A stretch of DNA of 64,000 nucleotides from JAMCRM01 sp035561075 (GTDB lineage: Bacteria > Acidobacteriota > Terriglobia > Bryobacterales > Bryobacteraceae), in the NCBI GenBank assembly GCA_035561075.1, contig DATMYF010000057.1, forward strand, positions 62,001-126,000, in the 5' to 3' direction. The translations under genes and the position numbers were made by a program. How positions within the stretch are numbered: position 1 is the first letter of the stretch; every line of letters begins with the position of its first letter. Positions 7,021-16,100 of this stretch are shown piece after piece. A model generated the notes under the pieces. The model was not told where the DNA came from and did not search any database. It worked only from the letters and a program-made list of their open reading frames with translations.

Positions 7021-9237
7021 TTGACCCCGTCGGACGCACAGAAGCCGCCCGCCGCGAAAGTGGTGGTCGCCACGACGGTAGCGCTGGCGTTCATCTCTTT
7101 CTGGCGGGCGGCATCCATCGTCCTCAGCGACATGGCCTCCTCGGCGTTCTACGCCGGCGGCATTGCCGAACAGGCCATCGGCGCAAGCGCCCCCTGGTTC
7201 ATCCTCGGGGTAATGTTTTTCGCTTTCGCGGTGCGCTCGGTCTACATGGAAAGCTGCGGGATGTTCGTCCGCGGCGGCGTGTATGTGGTGGTACGGGACT
7301 CCATGGGGCCGTTCATGGCGCGGCTATCTGTCTCGGCCCTGATCTTCGATTTCGTGCTGACCGGCCCCATCAGCGTGGTCAGCGCCGGCCAGTACCTGGC
7401 GCGATTGCTGAATGAGGTCAGCGAAATGATGCATCTGGGGCCCAAGGTTCCCCCGGACGCATTCGCCGCCGCCTTTGGGGTGGTAGTCACCGGCTATTTC
7501 TGGTGGAGCAACACCAAGGGAATACACGAATCGAGCGGCAAGGCCCTGCGTATCATGCAGATCACCACCGTCATGGTGGTTCTCTTCCTGATCTGGTGTC
7601 CCATTACGCTGTTGATCCGCGGCCCCGCCCAGGTGCCTCCCGCCCCCCTGCCGCAAAACTTGAGGTTCAGTCCGGAAGCGCTCGGGTGGCTCGAAGGAAC
7701 CTTCTGGCCCGGGATTGGCGCCGTGGCCATCGTGATCGCGTTCGGTCACTCCCTGCTCTCGATGAGCGGCTTTGAAACGCTGGCACAGATCTACCGGGAA
7801 ATCGGCTCCCCGAAGATGAAGAACCTGAAGATCACCGCCAACATCGTTTGCGTGTACGCCCTGCTTTCGACGGGCGCCATCACGGTGCTGGCCGGCTTCA
7901 TCATCCCGGATGCGCAGAGACGCAGCTATGTAGATAACCTGCTGGGGGGACTGGCGATGCACCTCGCGGGTCCTCCCGTTCTCACCTTGCTCTTCCATGT
8001 GTTCGTCGTGGTGGTAGGGGTCCTGATCCTTTCGGGGGCCTCGAACACCTCGATGATCGGCGCCAATGGAGTGCTGAACCGGGTAGCCGAGGATGGCGTA
8101 CTGGTGGACTGGTTCCGCAAGCCGCACCGGCGCTTCGGCACCACCTACCGGATGCTTAATCTGGTGGTGCTGTTGCAGGTTTTCACCATCCTGGCCAGCC
8201 GCGGCAATGTCTATGTACTGGGCGAGGCGTACGCATTTGGCGTAGTCTGGAGCTTCTTCCTGAAATCTCTAGGGGTACTGGTGCTCCGGTATACGCGGCA
8301 CGACCAGGAGTACAAGACCCCCCTGAATTTCCACTTGTTCGGGCGGGAGATCCCCTTCGGCCTCATCACAACCACGTCGGTGCTATTCATAGTGGCGGTG
8401 GCAAACCTGTTCTCGAAGAAAGCCGCCACAATCTATGGCGTCGCCTTCACGGTTGCACTGTTCATCGTCTTCACGGTCTCCGAGCGCATCAACGCTCGCA
8501 AACACCTGCTGAAGCCAAAGGGGCTCGAAGAGTTCAACCTTGACCTGCGCGCGGAAGTGGACCGTGAAACTATCGAGGCACGCCCCGGCTGCGTCCTGGT
8601 AGCGGTGCGGGATTACAACCAGATGGTGCACCTGCGAAGCGTACTGGCCAAGACTAATCTGAAGAGGCACGACATCGTGGTGATGACTGTGCGGCTGGTG
8701 CAGGCCGGCGCCGGCGAATACGACCTGGCGGAGAGCCAGCTTTTCGCCGATTACGAAAAGAAGCTCTTCACCAATGTGGTCACCATGGCGGAGAAGGAGG
8801 GCAAGCACGTCGACCTCCTGGTTGTGCCCGGCGTGGACCCGTTCGACGCCATGGTGCGTACGGCCGCGCAACTGAAGGCTTCCCGGCTGGTCACCGGGGT
8901 TTCCGCCAAAATGGATTCCCACGAACTGGCGCGACGCATCGGCCTCGCCTGGCAGCGCCTGCCGGAGCCCCGGCACCCGTTCTCGCTGGAAGTGATTGCC
9001 CCCAACCGGCCCTCCGTCTACGTCAACCTCGGTCCCCACCCGCCTCGCCTCTGGCCGGAGGACCTGGACCGCGCGCACGATCTCTGGCTCACCCTCGCCG
9101 AGAAGGAGGGCTTTGGAGCCAAGCTCCATCACCGCGATGTCGTGGGGGTTGCGTTGCGCCGCCTGGAACGCGATTTGGGTGGCGAGCGGCGAACGGAAGT
9201 GCTGGAAGACCTGGGCCGCGAACTGCGCAAAGACTGA
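7021..9237 (+). CDS. APC-superfamily transporter with large cytosolic C-terminal domain, c-di-AMP riboswitch controlled
   Basis: A 738-residue membrane transporter. Residues about 15-490 contain roughly twelve hydrophobic segments with APC-type features (an early SSAFYAGGIAEQAIG region, GFETLAQIYREIGSPKMKN and GASNTSMIGANGV). The remaining ~245 residues are a soluble tail, beginning RPGCVLVAVRDYNQMVHL and resembling a nucleotide-binding USP-like fold. The start is TTG at 7021, selected by GGAGG at 7010-7014. A GTG at 7000 precedes that site and is less likely. The riboswitch upstream and general resemblance to the KimA/KUP branch suggest potassium or osmolyte uptake, but amino acid transport cannot be excluded. 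Confidence 0.85.
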   Translation: MTPSDAQKPPAAKVVVATTVALAFISFWRAASIVLSDMASSAFYAGGIAEQAIGASAPWFILGVMFFAFAVRSVYMESCGMFVRGGVYVVVRDSMGPFMARLSVSALIFDFVLTGPISVVSAGQYLARLLNEVSEMMHLGPKVPPDAFAAAFGVVVTGYFWWSNTKGIHESSGKALRIMQITTVMVVLFLIWCPITLLIRGPAQVPPAPLPQNLRFSPEALGWLEGTFWPGIGAVAIVIAFGHSLLSMSGFETLAQIYREIGSPKMKNLKITANIVCVYALLSTGAITVLAGFIIPDAQRRSYVDNLLGGLAMHLAGPPVLTLLFHVFVVVVGVLILSGASNTSMIGANGVLNRVAEDGVLVDWFRKPHRRFGTTYRMLNLVVLLQVFTILASRGNVYVLGEAYAFGVVWSFFLKSLGVLVLRYTRHDQEYKTPLNFHLFGREIPFGLITTTSVLFIVAVANLFSKKAATIYGVAFTVALFIVFTVSERINARKHLLKPKGLEEFNLDLRAEVDRETIEARPGCVLVAVRDYNQMVHLRSVLAKTNLKRHDIVVMTVRLVQAGAGEYDLAESQLFADYEKKLFTNVVTMAEKEGKHVDLLVVPGVDPFDAMVRTAAQLKASRLVTGVSAKMDSHELARRIGLAWQRLPEPRHPFSLEVIAPNRPSVYVNLGPHPPRLWPEDLDRAHDLWLTLAEKEGFGAKLHHRDVVGVALRRLERDLGGERRTEVLEDLGRELRKD

Positions 9238-9264
9238 GTGCGTTTCTATCCAGGCGGCTGAACG

Positions 9265-9290
9265 CCCCCGCGCCCCGCCGGGCCCGGGGG
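9265..9290 (+). terminator. Possible GC hairpin terminator after the transporter gene
   Basis: CCCCCG (9265-9270) can pair with CGGGGG (9285-9290) around a GC-rich loop that can pair further. The downstream sequence tcatctatt is only a poor U-tract. It lies between the transporter stop and the DUF3500 gene. Confidence 0.35.
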
Positions 9291-9315
9291 TCATCTATTG
9301 CCCAGGGGGCACGGC

Positions 9316-10347
9316 ATGTTGCAAAGGTGCGCGCGGCTGGCGATAGTGGCGTTGGGGGCTGTCTCGATGAGCTTCGGCTATTACCATCCCGACCCGGCGG
9401 CTGTGATGTCGGACGCCGCCAACGCCTTCCTGAACGCCCTCTCCGCCGAGCAGCGCGACCGCGCCGTGCTTCCGTTTGAGGGCGACGAGCGGCAGAACTG
9501 GCACTACGTCCCGCGTGAGCGCAAAGGGCTCCCATTGCTCGATATGAGCCCTGCACAAAAGCACCTGGCCGCGGCACTACTCAGCGCCGGACTGAGCCAG
9601 CGCGGGTACATGAAGGCCGTCACGATCATGAGCCTGGAGGAGGTGCTGCGTATCCTCGAAGGCGACAGCGGCGAACGGCGCAATCCCGAAAAGTACTACT
9701 TCTCGATCTTCGGTACGCCCGCCCCGAAGGGCACCTGGGGCTATCGCGTCGAGGGCCATCACCTGAGCCAGAATTACACCGTGGTGGATGGCAGGGTAGC
9801 CGGCGCGCCCAGTTTTTTCGGCGCCAACCCCGCGGAGGTGCGGGAGGGTCCACGCAAGGGCCTCCGTGCTTTGGGTGCCGAAGAGGACCTGGGGCGCGCG
9901 TTGCTCCAGTCCCTCGACGCGGAGCAGAAGAAGGCGGCTATCGTGCACCCGAAAGCATACCCGGACATCCTCACCGGGGCCAACCGCAAGGCAGCGCTCG
10001 AAGGGCAGCCCTCCGGGCTTTCAGCCGCGAAGATGAACCCGCAACAGTTCGACAAGCTCATATCGCTTCTCCGCGAATACACGCGCAACGTTCCGGAGGC
10101 GCTCGCGGACGCCCGGGAAGAGCGTATCCGCGCCGCCGGACGCAATCTCTGGTTCGCCTGGGCGGGCGAGGCCGCGCCCGGACGACCGCACTATTACCGC
10201 GTACAGGGGCCCGGTTTCCTGGTTGAGTACGACGATACGCAGAACCGCGCCAACCACATCCACTCCGTCTGGCGCGAGTCCGAGGGCGATTTCGGCCGGG
10301 ATCTCCTCGGCGAGCACTACAAGTCAGCCCACACCGATCCGCGCTAG
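9316..10347 (+). CDS. DUF3500 family exported protein
   Basis: A 343-residue protein of the DUF3500 family, recognised by its C-terminal motif pattern: ALADAREERI, an internal FAWAG segment and LVEYDDTQNRANHIHSVWRE with DFGRDLLGEHY at the end. The biochemical role of the family is unknown. Residues 1-20 look like a signal peptide. The ATG at 9316 is chosen because AGGGGG lies six bases before it; an in-frame TTG at 9298 does not have this site. Conserved His and Asp residues in the C-terminal motif could bind a metal or be catalytic, but that is a guess. Confidence 0.85.
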   Translation: MLQRCARLAIVALGAVSMSFGYYHPDPAAVMSDAANAFLNALSAEQRDRAVLPFEGDERQNWHYVPRERKGLPLLDMSPAQKHLAAALLSAGLSQRGYMKAVTIMSLEEVLRILEGDSGERRNPEKYYFSIFGTPAPKGTWGYRVEGHHLSQNYTVVDGRVAGAPSFFGANPAEVREGPRKGLRALGAEEDLGRALLQSLDAEQKKAAIVHPKAYPDILTGANRKAALEGQPSGLSAAKMNPQQFDKLISLLREYTRNVPEALADAREERIRAAGRNLWFAWAGEAAPGRPHYYRVQGPGFLVEYDDTQNRANHIHSVWRESEGDFGRDLLGEHYKSAHTDPR

Positions 10348-10357
10348 GATCGTCTCT

Positions 10358-11455
10358 ATGGGACTCCGCCCGCGGGCGTTCACGCGCCGCGCCTTCCTCG
10401 CCCTGGCAGCCGCCGCGCCCGTGCCCGCCCAAACCGGCAAAGGGACGGCATTTCCCAGCGACTGGAAGCACTACAGCGATCCCGCCACGGAATTGATAGT
10501 CTACCGCCTGACCGACCCGGCGTGGACGAGCTACCTGCCCTCGCGCCGCGCCGCCGCGCGTCGCGGTAATTTCCTGCTGTTCGCTTGCGACCGCACCGGA
10601 TCCCCGCAGGCTTTCCGCATGGACCTGAAGACCGGCGAGACGCGCCAACTCACCGACGCAAAGGCTCTCGACCCGTCCTCCCTCACTCTCGCGCCCGACG
10701 AGCGCAGTTTCCTCTACTTCGACGGCCCATCATTGAAGAGGGTGGACCTGGGCAATTTGCGGGAGAAGGACGTCTACCACGCCACCCAGGGATGGGAGCA
10801 CTGCCCTGGCTTGAGTCTCTCGGACGACGGCAGATCGGCGGTCATGGGGGAACGGCGCCAGGGCGGCTCCCGGCTACGGATGGTGGGCACCGGGCGCGGC
10901 AATGCGCGCACCGTGACGGAACCGGCCGCGGAGATTTCGGATCCGCAGGTCCGTCCGGGGCGCCGCTTGCAGGTGCTCTACCGCATCGGCGGTGACGTCT
11001 GGCTCACCGATCCAGACGGCCGCCAAAACCGCAAACTGGTCCTGGCCGACGGTACCACAGGCCCCGCGCTCTGGAACCCGAATGGGGAGACCATCCTTTA
11101 TCTCAATTTCCCCGCCGATAAAACCCAATTGCGCGCTATCCGGGAGTACAATCCCGACGAAAACCAGGATAAGCTGGTTGCCCGAACCAGCCAGTTCGCG
11201 AACTTCGCCTTCAATCGCAACACTTCTGTTTTCGTGGGAGCGAGCCGCAACGCGGCTTCTCCGACGGTGCTTCTCCTCCTTCGGGTTACCCGCCGGGAAT
11301 TCACCATTTGCGAGCACGCCGCACGCGACGCCGCCGAGGTGAACCTGCTCTTCTCCCCGGACAGCCAAATCGTGTACTTCCAGACCGACCGCCATGGCAA
11401 GCCCGCCATCTACTACGTGCCCGTTGAAAAGCTCGTTGAACAAACAGAGGGTTAG
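10358..11455 (+). CDS. Tat-exported β-propeller protein, oligogalacturonate-lyase/TolB-like
   Basis: A 365-residue β-propeller with a twin-arginine signal peptide (FTRRAFLALAAAAP, residues 8-21), hence exported folded by the Tat system encoded at 18.8-20.6 kb. WD-like blades are seen as repeated SPDxxxVxF/W-type strands. The section with DRTGSPQAFRMDLKTGETRQ and LDPSSLTLAPDERSFLYFDG resembles the oligogalacturonate lyase family (PL22). Activity on pectin fragments is plausible, but metal-ligand histidines were not verified. The start is marked by TAGGAT (10345-10350), 7 nt before the ATG and overlapping the previous stop codon, so a leaderless transcript is likely. Confidence 0.75.
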   Translation: MGLRPRAFTRRAFLALAAAAPVPAQTGKGTAFPSDWKHYSDPATELIVYRLTDPAWTSYLPSRRAAARRGNFLLFACDRTGSPQAFRMDLKTGETRQLTDAKALDPSSLTLAPDERSFLYFDGPSLKRVDLGNLREKDVYHATQGWEHCPGLSLSDDGRSAVMGERRQGGSRLRMVGTGRGNARTVTEPAAEISDPQVRPGRRLQVLYRIGGDVWLTDPDGRQNRKLVLADGTTGPALWNPNGETILYLNFPADKTQLRAIREYNPDENQDKLVARTSQFANFAFNRNTSVFVGASRNAASPTVLLLLRVTRREFTICEHAARDAAEVNLLFSPDSQIVYFQTDRHGKPAIYYVPVEKLVEQTEG

Positions 11456-11539
11456 CTGGCAGGCGGCCGGGGGCCGGGCCGTTGCGTGCACCGCAGGGCT
11501 GCGCTCCCTCTGATAGACTATGATTTGTCCAGGGCAATC

Positions 11540-12742
11540 ATGAGTTTGCACACACCTGTTCTGCTGGTTGTGGGTGTCGCGATGCTGGCGGGCTGTAATA
11601 AGCAGGCGCCGGTGCAAGCCAAGCAGGATACCGGCCCTGTCAAGGTCCGGACCGCGCAGGTCGTGACGAGGGAACTCCAACGCGATGTGGAGTCCGTCGG
11701 TTCGCTTTTTCCATACGAAGAAGTCGTCATCAGCTCGGAGATTGATGGCCGCGTTGAGGCCGTCAGTGCAGATCTGGGCGATCGTGTTAGCACCGGGCAG
11801 GTCCTGGTGAGGGTTTCCGACGAGGAACAGAAGTATCTCGTCGCGCAGAATGAAGCCCAGTTGCGGCAGGCCCTCGAGCGCCTCGGCCTGAAGGACGCGA
11901 AGGACCGCGTCAAGGACATTCGGGAGACCCCCGAAGTGCGACGCGCGCAGGCTGAATTATTCGACGCCGAACAGCGCTACAAGCGTGTGCGGGAGCTGGT
12001 CGATCAGCAGATAGCGTCGCGCCAGGATCTCGACCAAGCCCTGGCCCGCTTCCAGTCCCTCCAGGCAGCCTACGATACAACGCTGAACCAGACGCGCAAC
12101 CTCATCCAGGACGTGGAGCGCACGAAGGCCATTCTCGATTTGCAGCGCAAGAAGCTGCGGGACACCAGCATCCGGGCCCCCTTTCCAGCGCAGGTTAAGG
12201 AAAGGCTGGTCAACGTGGGCCAGTTCGTCCGCTCGAACACTCCAGTGTTTTCGCTCGTCAAAACAGACCCCATCCGGCTGCGCATCGAGGCGCCCGAGCG
12301 CATGTCGCCGTGGATCAAGGTGGGGCAGGTGGCGGACGTCTCATTGGAAGCCTATCCGGAGCGCAAGTTCCAGGGCAAGATCTGGCGCATCTCCCCCACC
12401 GTCGAGCAGACCAAGCGCACCTTCATCGTCGAAGCCCTGATCGCCAACGGGCAGAACGAACTGAAGCCCGGCTCCTACGCCAAGGCGCGTATCCATACCG
12501 ACAAGGTGGACCGCATCAAGCTGGTGCCCCGCCGCTCGGTGAACTACGTCTTCGGCTCCAACAAGGCTTACATCGTCAAGAACGGCGTCATCGAGACGCG
12601 TGACGTCAAGATCGGCGATACCTTCGGGGAGCAGATCGAAATCATCGAAGGGCTGGAAGAAGGGCAGGTCGTAGCCACGACCCAACTGGCTCGGCTCGAT
12701 AACGGCAGCAAGGTGGTCGTCGAAAAGGTAGTCGCGGAATGA
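11540..12742 (+). CDS. RND-type efflux periplasmic adaptor (membrane fusion) lipoprotein
   Basis: HlyD/AcrA-type adaptor of 400 residues. The N-terminus is a lipoprotein signal with lipobox LAGC, so it is inner-membrane anchored by a lipidated Cys at about residue 18. A lipoyl-like half motif (SSEIDGRVEAVSADLGDRVS), a long α-hairpin coiled coil rich in Arg/Gln/Glu (about 95-205), the second lipoyl half and a β-barrel domain follow in the usual order. AGGG lies five bases before the ATG. Normally an RND pump gene follows. Here the stop codon overlaps (ATGA) the start of a VWA protein instead, and no pump is in the window. Confidence 0.88.
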   Translation: MSLHTPVLLVVGVAMLAGCNKQAPVQAKQDTGPVKVRTAQVVTRELQRDVESVGSLFPYEEVVISSEIDGRVEAVSADLGDRVSTGQVLVRVSDEEQKYLVAQNEAQLRQALERLGLKDAKDRVKDIRETPEVRRAQAELFDAEQRYKRVRELVDQQIASRQDLDQALARFQSLQAAYDTTLNQTRNLIQDVERTKAILDLQRKKLRDTSIRAPFPAQVKERLVNVGQFVRSNTPVFSLVKTDPIRLRIEAPERMSPWIKVGQVADVSLEAYPERKFQGKIWRISPTVEQTKRTFIVEALIANGQNELKPGSYAKARIHTDKVDRIKLVPRRSVNYVFGSNKAYIVKNGVIETRDVKIGDTFGEQIEIIEGLEEGQVVATTQLARLDNGSKVVVEKVVAE

Positions 12743-13536
12743 GACTTGCGCCGCTGGTTGCACTATTGCTCGCGGCGTCCTCCCTCCCCGGCGCCACCAG
12801 GGTGCTGGTGACAGTTGTGGAGCAGAAGAGCGGCAAAGCCGTCACCGGTCTCACGGCCAAAGACTTCACCCTGATCGACGACCGCACCCCGCGCACCGTC
12901 GAGGCCGTCGAGTTCACCCGGGATACGCTCGATATCATGCTGCTGCTCGATACCAGCCTAGTGGGCGGGATGGTTCAGCCGGTGGCCGAGAACCTGGTGG
13001 CCCAGATCCAGCCCAAGGAGCAGATGGCGGTGGTATCGTTCCACTCCTCGGCCGACCTGATTCAGGATTTCACCGCCAGCAAGGAACTGCTCATGCGCGC
13101 CATCTACAAGGTGAAGTACGGCAATGAGCCCCGCGTGCTCGATGCGCTCTATGCCGCCATCGACGGCGGCTTCCACGACAGCAGCTTCCGCCGCGTGATC
13201 CTGCTGCTCACCGCGGGCCTCGAGGGCTATAGCCGCACGGCGGAGCGCGACGTCATCCGCCTGGCGCGCCGTAACGGCGTATCCATCTTTCCTGTGTACA
13301 TGAGCGGAGGCGAGAAGTCGCTGTTCGAGAACCTGGCGCGGCAGACCGGCGGCGCATCCTTCAACCTCCGGGACATGAAGCGCGCCGGCGAGCCGAAACC
13401 CGGTCCGCGTGTGTTCGAGGTAGCGCGCGCACACTACACCCTCATGGTGAGCGGTAATCTCTCGATGGGCGACAGAGTCAAAGTGGAAGTTAAGCGGCCG
13501 GAGAAGGTATTCGTCTCCGCCCTGCCGCTCGATTAG
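12739..13536 (+). CDS. Acidobacterial VWA-like protein with degenerate MIDAS
   Basis: A 265-residue secreted protein (signal peptide about 1-19) of the VWFA-related acidobacterial type. The N-terminal β-sandwich has LTAKDFTLIDDRTPRTV, followed by a VWA fold. The metal-ion-dependent adhesion site is lost: DxSxS is DTSLV (71-75), the expected Thr loop reads NEPRVLDAL and the Asp loop reads LLTAG. The paralogue at 54905-55882 keeps all three. So this domain may bind ligands without metal or be purely structural. The start overlaps the adaptor stop by 4 bp, suggesting the two act together at the envelope. Confidence 0.82.
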   Translation: MRLAPLVALLLAASSLPGATRVLVTVVEQKSGKAVTGLTAKDFTLIDDRTPRTVEAVEFTRDTLDIMLLLDTSLVGGMVQPVAENLVAQIQPKEQMAVVSFHSSADLIQDFTASKELLMRAIYKVKYGNEPRVLDALYAAIDGGFHDSSFRRVILLLTAGLEGYSRTAERDVIRLARRNGVSIFPVYMSGGEKSLFENLARQTGGASFNLRDMKRAGEPKPGPRVFEVARAHYTLMVSGNLSMGDRVKVEVKRPEKVFVSALPLD

Positions 13537-13543
13537 CAGTTCC

Positions 13544-13963
13544 TCACAGATCCCACTTCGTCAAAACGAACGCTGCCAGGAAACCCAGGACTGTTAGCGT
13601 AGCTGCCAACATCGCAAGCCGATTATGCTGACACCGATCGCGATCGATTGAGGGACGCCGTCCAACACGGCGCCCACCGCCATGGCTGTGCCGCTTCCCG
13701 GCGTTTGTTGCTCCGATGGCTGCTGGCCGCCCGAGCGCTTGCGGTGCTTCGCCCCTCTGTGCGAGAGATATCAGTTCGCCGCGGTATACAGCCCTGCGCC
13801 CGCCAGAAATCCGCCTGCCGTCGAATCGAAGCCGCCGCGGCGAAAGGCTTCGTCCATCAGGTCGAAGCGAGTGCGAATATGAGCACACCCGCGCCGAACG
13901 CCATCACCGCGGACACGGGAGTCCTGCCCCACCCCATAGCCCCGCCTGCATCCAGAGCGGCAT
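13544..13963 (-). pseudogene. Decayed ZIP-family metal transporter
   Basis: Minus-strand translation in three frames gives adjoining pieces of one ZIP-type transporter. They are MPLWMQAGLW (from ATG at 13963), then VMAFGAGVLIFALAS, then DLMDEAFRRGGFDSTAGGFL with an in-frame stop after YTAAN, then AMAVGAVLDGVPQSIAIGVS, and finally MLAATLTVLGFLAAFVLTKW before the stop at 13544. At least three frameshifts, one stop and an internal deletion between the last two pieces (several membrane helices missing) show it is dead. It begins 1 bp after the stop of the SDR gene, so it was probably the second gene of that operon. No other coding signal explains this 430-bp stretch. Confidence 0.75.
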
Positions 13964-13964
13964 T

Positions 13965-15008
13965 TTATCGCCGCACACGCCATAGCGCCGCTGCCGACCC
14001 GACGACGCATGCGCCGAGCATAAGCCATTTCCTGTTCTTGTTGGCCCAGAACTGCGGGCTGAACGACCATGACCGATCATCAAACGCGCCATGCGCGCCG
14101 CGGTCGCCGGGCAGCGGTTCCCAAAGATTATCGGGACGCCCGGGCTGCACCGGGCCGTCGGTCTGCTGCGAATCGAAACCGGTGCGTGCGAGCTGGCGGT
14201 CCAGCAGGCGCGGCGCGATCCGATTCCCGTAAACGGCGGCCACTGTCGGCCAGCCGACCGCCATCTCAACGCGATCGTGGAAGGCCGCGTAGTAGACGGC
14301 CTCTGCCGCCAGCTCGGGCTGATAGATCGGGGGCACCGGCTGGGGATGACGGGGCATGCGCGTCCGATTCCACCCGAATTGCGGGGTGTTGAGCGCGGGC
14401 ATGTGCACCATGGTGACCCGCACGTGAGATCCATCGTGCATCAACTCACACCGCAGCGATTCGGTAAAACCCTGGATTGCGTGCTTGGCGGCGCAGTATG
14501 CCGACTGCAAAGGGATGGCGCGATACGACAACGCCGACCCCACCTGCACAACGGTGCCGCGGTCCCGGGGCAGCATCCGCTTCAGGGCGCTCAAGGTCCC
14601 GTGAACGTAGCCGAGGTAGGCAACCTCCGTCACCCTGCGAAACTCCTCCGCGGTCATTTCCCGAATCCGCGAAAAGACCGTGGTGGTGGCATTATTCACC
14701 CAGATGTCGATGGGACCCAGCTCCCGCTCCGCATGCTCCGCCGCGTTATCCACGGCGTCGGCTTCGGCGACGTCTGCCTGGATGACCAGCGCCTCGCCCC
14801 CAAGGCGCTCCACATCCTGCCGGGCTCCTTCAAGCCCGTCCGCCCCCCTCGCGATCAGCGCCACGCGAGCGCCTTTCTGGGCGAATCGGCGAGAGACCGC
14901 GCGACCCACCCCGGCCGACGCCCCCGTTACGACTACCACCGGGCCCGCCGCTCGATGCCGGCCTGCCCTCAGCGACACGCGGTCGCCGCTCATCGTCACT
15001 TCGGCCAT
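13965..15008 (-). CDS. Short-chain dehydrogenase/reductase with C-terminal membrane helix
   Basis: Classical SDR oxidoreductase using NAD(P)H. The cofactor motif TGASAGVGRAV is near residue 30, NNAT near 107, and the catalytic Ser-Tyr-Lys in GSALSYRA and YCAAKHAIQGF. After the usual ~250-residue domain there is a longer tail ending in one hydrophobic segment (WLMLGACVVGSAAALW), suggesting membrane tethering. The substrate is unknown. The ATG at 15008 is preceded by GGGGA at 7 nt; the GTG two codons earlier overlaps that site. The decayed ZIP transporter follows after 1 bp. Confidence 0.88.
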   Translation of the reverse strand: MAEVTMSGDRVSLRAGRHRAAGPVVVVTGASAGVGRAVSRRFAQKGARVALIARGADGLEGARQDVERLGGEALVIQADVAEADAVDNAAEHAERELGPIDIWVNNATTTVFSRIREMTAEEFRRVTEVAYLGYVHGTLSALKRMLPRDRGTVVQVGSALSYRAIPLQSAYCAAKHAIQGFTESLRCELMHDGSHVRVTMVHMPALNTPQFGWNRTRMPRHPQPVPPIYQPELAAEAVYYAAFHDRVEMAVGWPTVAAVYGNRIAPRLLDRQLARTGFDSQQTDGPVQPGRPDNLWEPLPGDRGAHGAFDDRSWSFSPQFWANKNRKWLMLGACVVGSAAALWRVRR

Positions 15009-15132
15009 CTTCACTTCCCCGGAATATTCATTGCAACCGTGCTGCCGAACGGTTGGAGGGACATTCCAGGATCACAGAGGTGATTGAAGGCACACGTGGC
15101 AGTTGCGCCAGGAGGAGAGAAAGAATTGACGT

Positions 15133-15166
15133 CGCGGTACCGTTCCTTACGCCGGACGGTACCGCG
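15133..15166. repeat. Perfect inverted repeat of CGCGGTACCGT, possible terminator or operator
   Basis: Left arm CGCGGTACCGT (15133-15143) and right arm ACGGTACCGCG (15156-15166) are perfectly complementary over 11 bp with a 12-nt loop. Located just after the 3' end of the minus-strand coiled-coil gene, it could terminate that transcript (the minus strand continues acgtcaattctttct, a weak T-rich tail). The core CGCGGTACCG occurs again at 16102-16111 on the other side of the same gene. Confidence 0.6.
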
Positions 15167-15190
15167 GAACTTAGGGGGCGATTCGTGCCG

Positions 15191-16066
15191 TTACCGCGGG
15201 TTCTGCTCTTTGGGCGTAGCCAGGTAACCTACGATAAGATCCTTCCCCACCGTGTTCACGACCAACTCATAGGGCTGCTTCGATTTCGAGACGTAGAACT
15301 GGACCGGCTCGTTGATGTTCTTGTCCTTCTTCTCGGTCTTGCGGTCGTCCGCCATCACTTCGATGGTGTACCGGTTGCGCTTAGCATCCGCCTTCTTCAG
15401 GATCACCCCGATGTCGCCGACGCGCTGGAACTGCTTCGACTTCCCGAGCTTGAACTCGAAGTAGTTGCGGGAGCCGAGCCGCTTCAAGGCGTCCAATTCG
15501 TGGGAATTGGTGGCAATGAGACCGCTCTGAACGCCCAGGTCGCCCCGCACCGATTTCAGGTCGGCGATGGTTTTCTCCAGTTCCGATTTCGTGGAAGCCA
15601 CCTCGGTCTTTACGGTGCCCACTTCGCCGCTCACGCTGTCGATCTTGGCGTTGGTGCTGGTGGCAACCTCACGCACCTGGTTCAACTCCGAAGCCACGCG
15701 CCTGCGCTCAGCAGCCTGCGCCTCGGCCAGCTTCGCGGTCAGTTGCTCGGCCCGGGCCATGGCCTCGGTCTTGGCCTTGCTGCTGGCTACGCTGGCCTCC
15801 TTCTGCGCCGCTTCGAGCTGCTCCTTGAGGTCCTGGATATGCCTGCGGTTCGAAGCCGACGTCACCGACGACGTCTCACGGATGTTGGTGATCTCAGTCT
15901 GGACCAACTCCCGCACCTTGGCCAGGTCCGTGCGCGTGCGATCCACCTGAACGTACAGGTAAACATTCGAGGCGATCAGCGCCGCGATGGCGCCCGCCAC
16001 GAGCGCGGTTTTAACAGCGGAGCCTCCGGATTCGGCGGCGAATGATTCACGATCGGGATCCAGCAC
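15191..16066 (-). CDS. Membrane-anchored coiled-coil protein of unknown function
   Basis: A 291-residue protein with one transmembrane segment near residues 18-38 (ALVAGAIAALIASNVYLYV). A charged, Ala/Glu/Lys-rich predicted coiled coil follows from about 45 to 190, and then a compact C-terminal domain of about 95 residues (from SRNYFEFKLGKSKQFQRVGD) that looks β-rich. The start is GTG at 16066, chosen because AGGAGG (16080-16075) lies 8 nt upstream; an ATG eleven codons earlier would place that site inside the gene. I recognise no family. The layout suits an envelope scaffold or a sensor of the periplasm. Copies of CGCGGTACCG lie on both sides of the gene. Confidence 0.75.
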   Translation of the reverse strand: MLDPDRESFAAESGGSAVKTALVAGAIAALIASNVYLYVQVDRTRTDLAKVRELVQTEITNIRETSSVTSASNRRHIQDLKEQLEAAQKEASVASSKAKTEAMARAEQLTAKLAEAQAAERRRVASELNQVREVATSTNAKIDSVSGEVGTVKTEVASTKSELEKTIADLKSVRGDLGVQSGLIATNSHELDALKRLGSRNYFEFKLGKSKQFQRVGDIGVILKKADAKRNRYTIEVMADDRKTEKKDKNINEPVQFYVSKSKQPYELVVNTVGKDLIVGYLATPKEQNPR

Positions 16067-16100
16067 GGGGTATTCCTCCTCAGACCAGCAGCTTAGCATT

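Noticed and set aside
15053..16045. 330-residue plus-strand frame opposite the coiled-coil gene
   Set aside because: Antisense shadow; the minus strand has AGGAGG, a membrane helix and a coiled coil.
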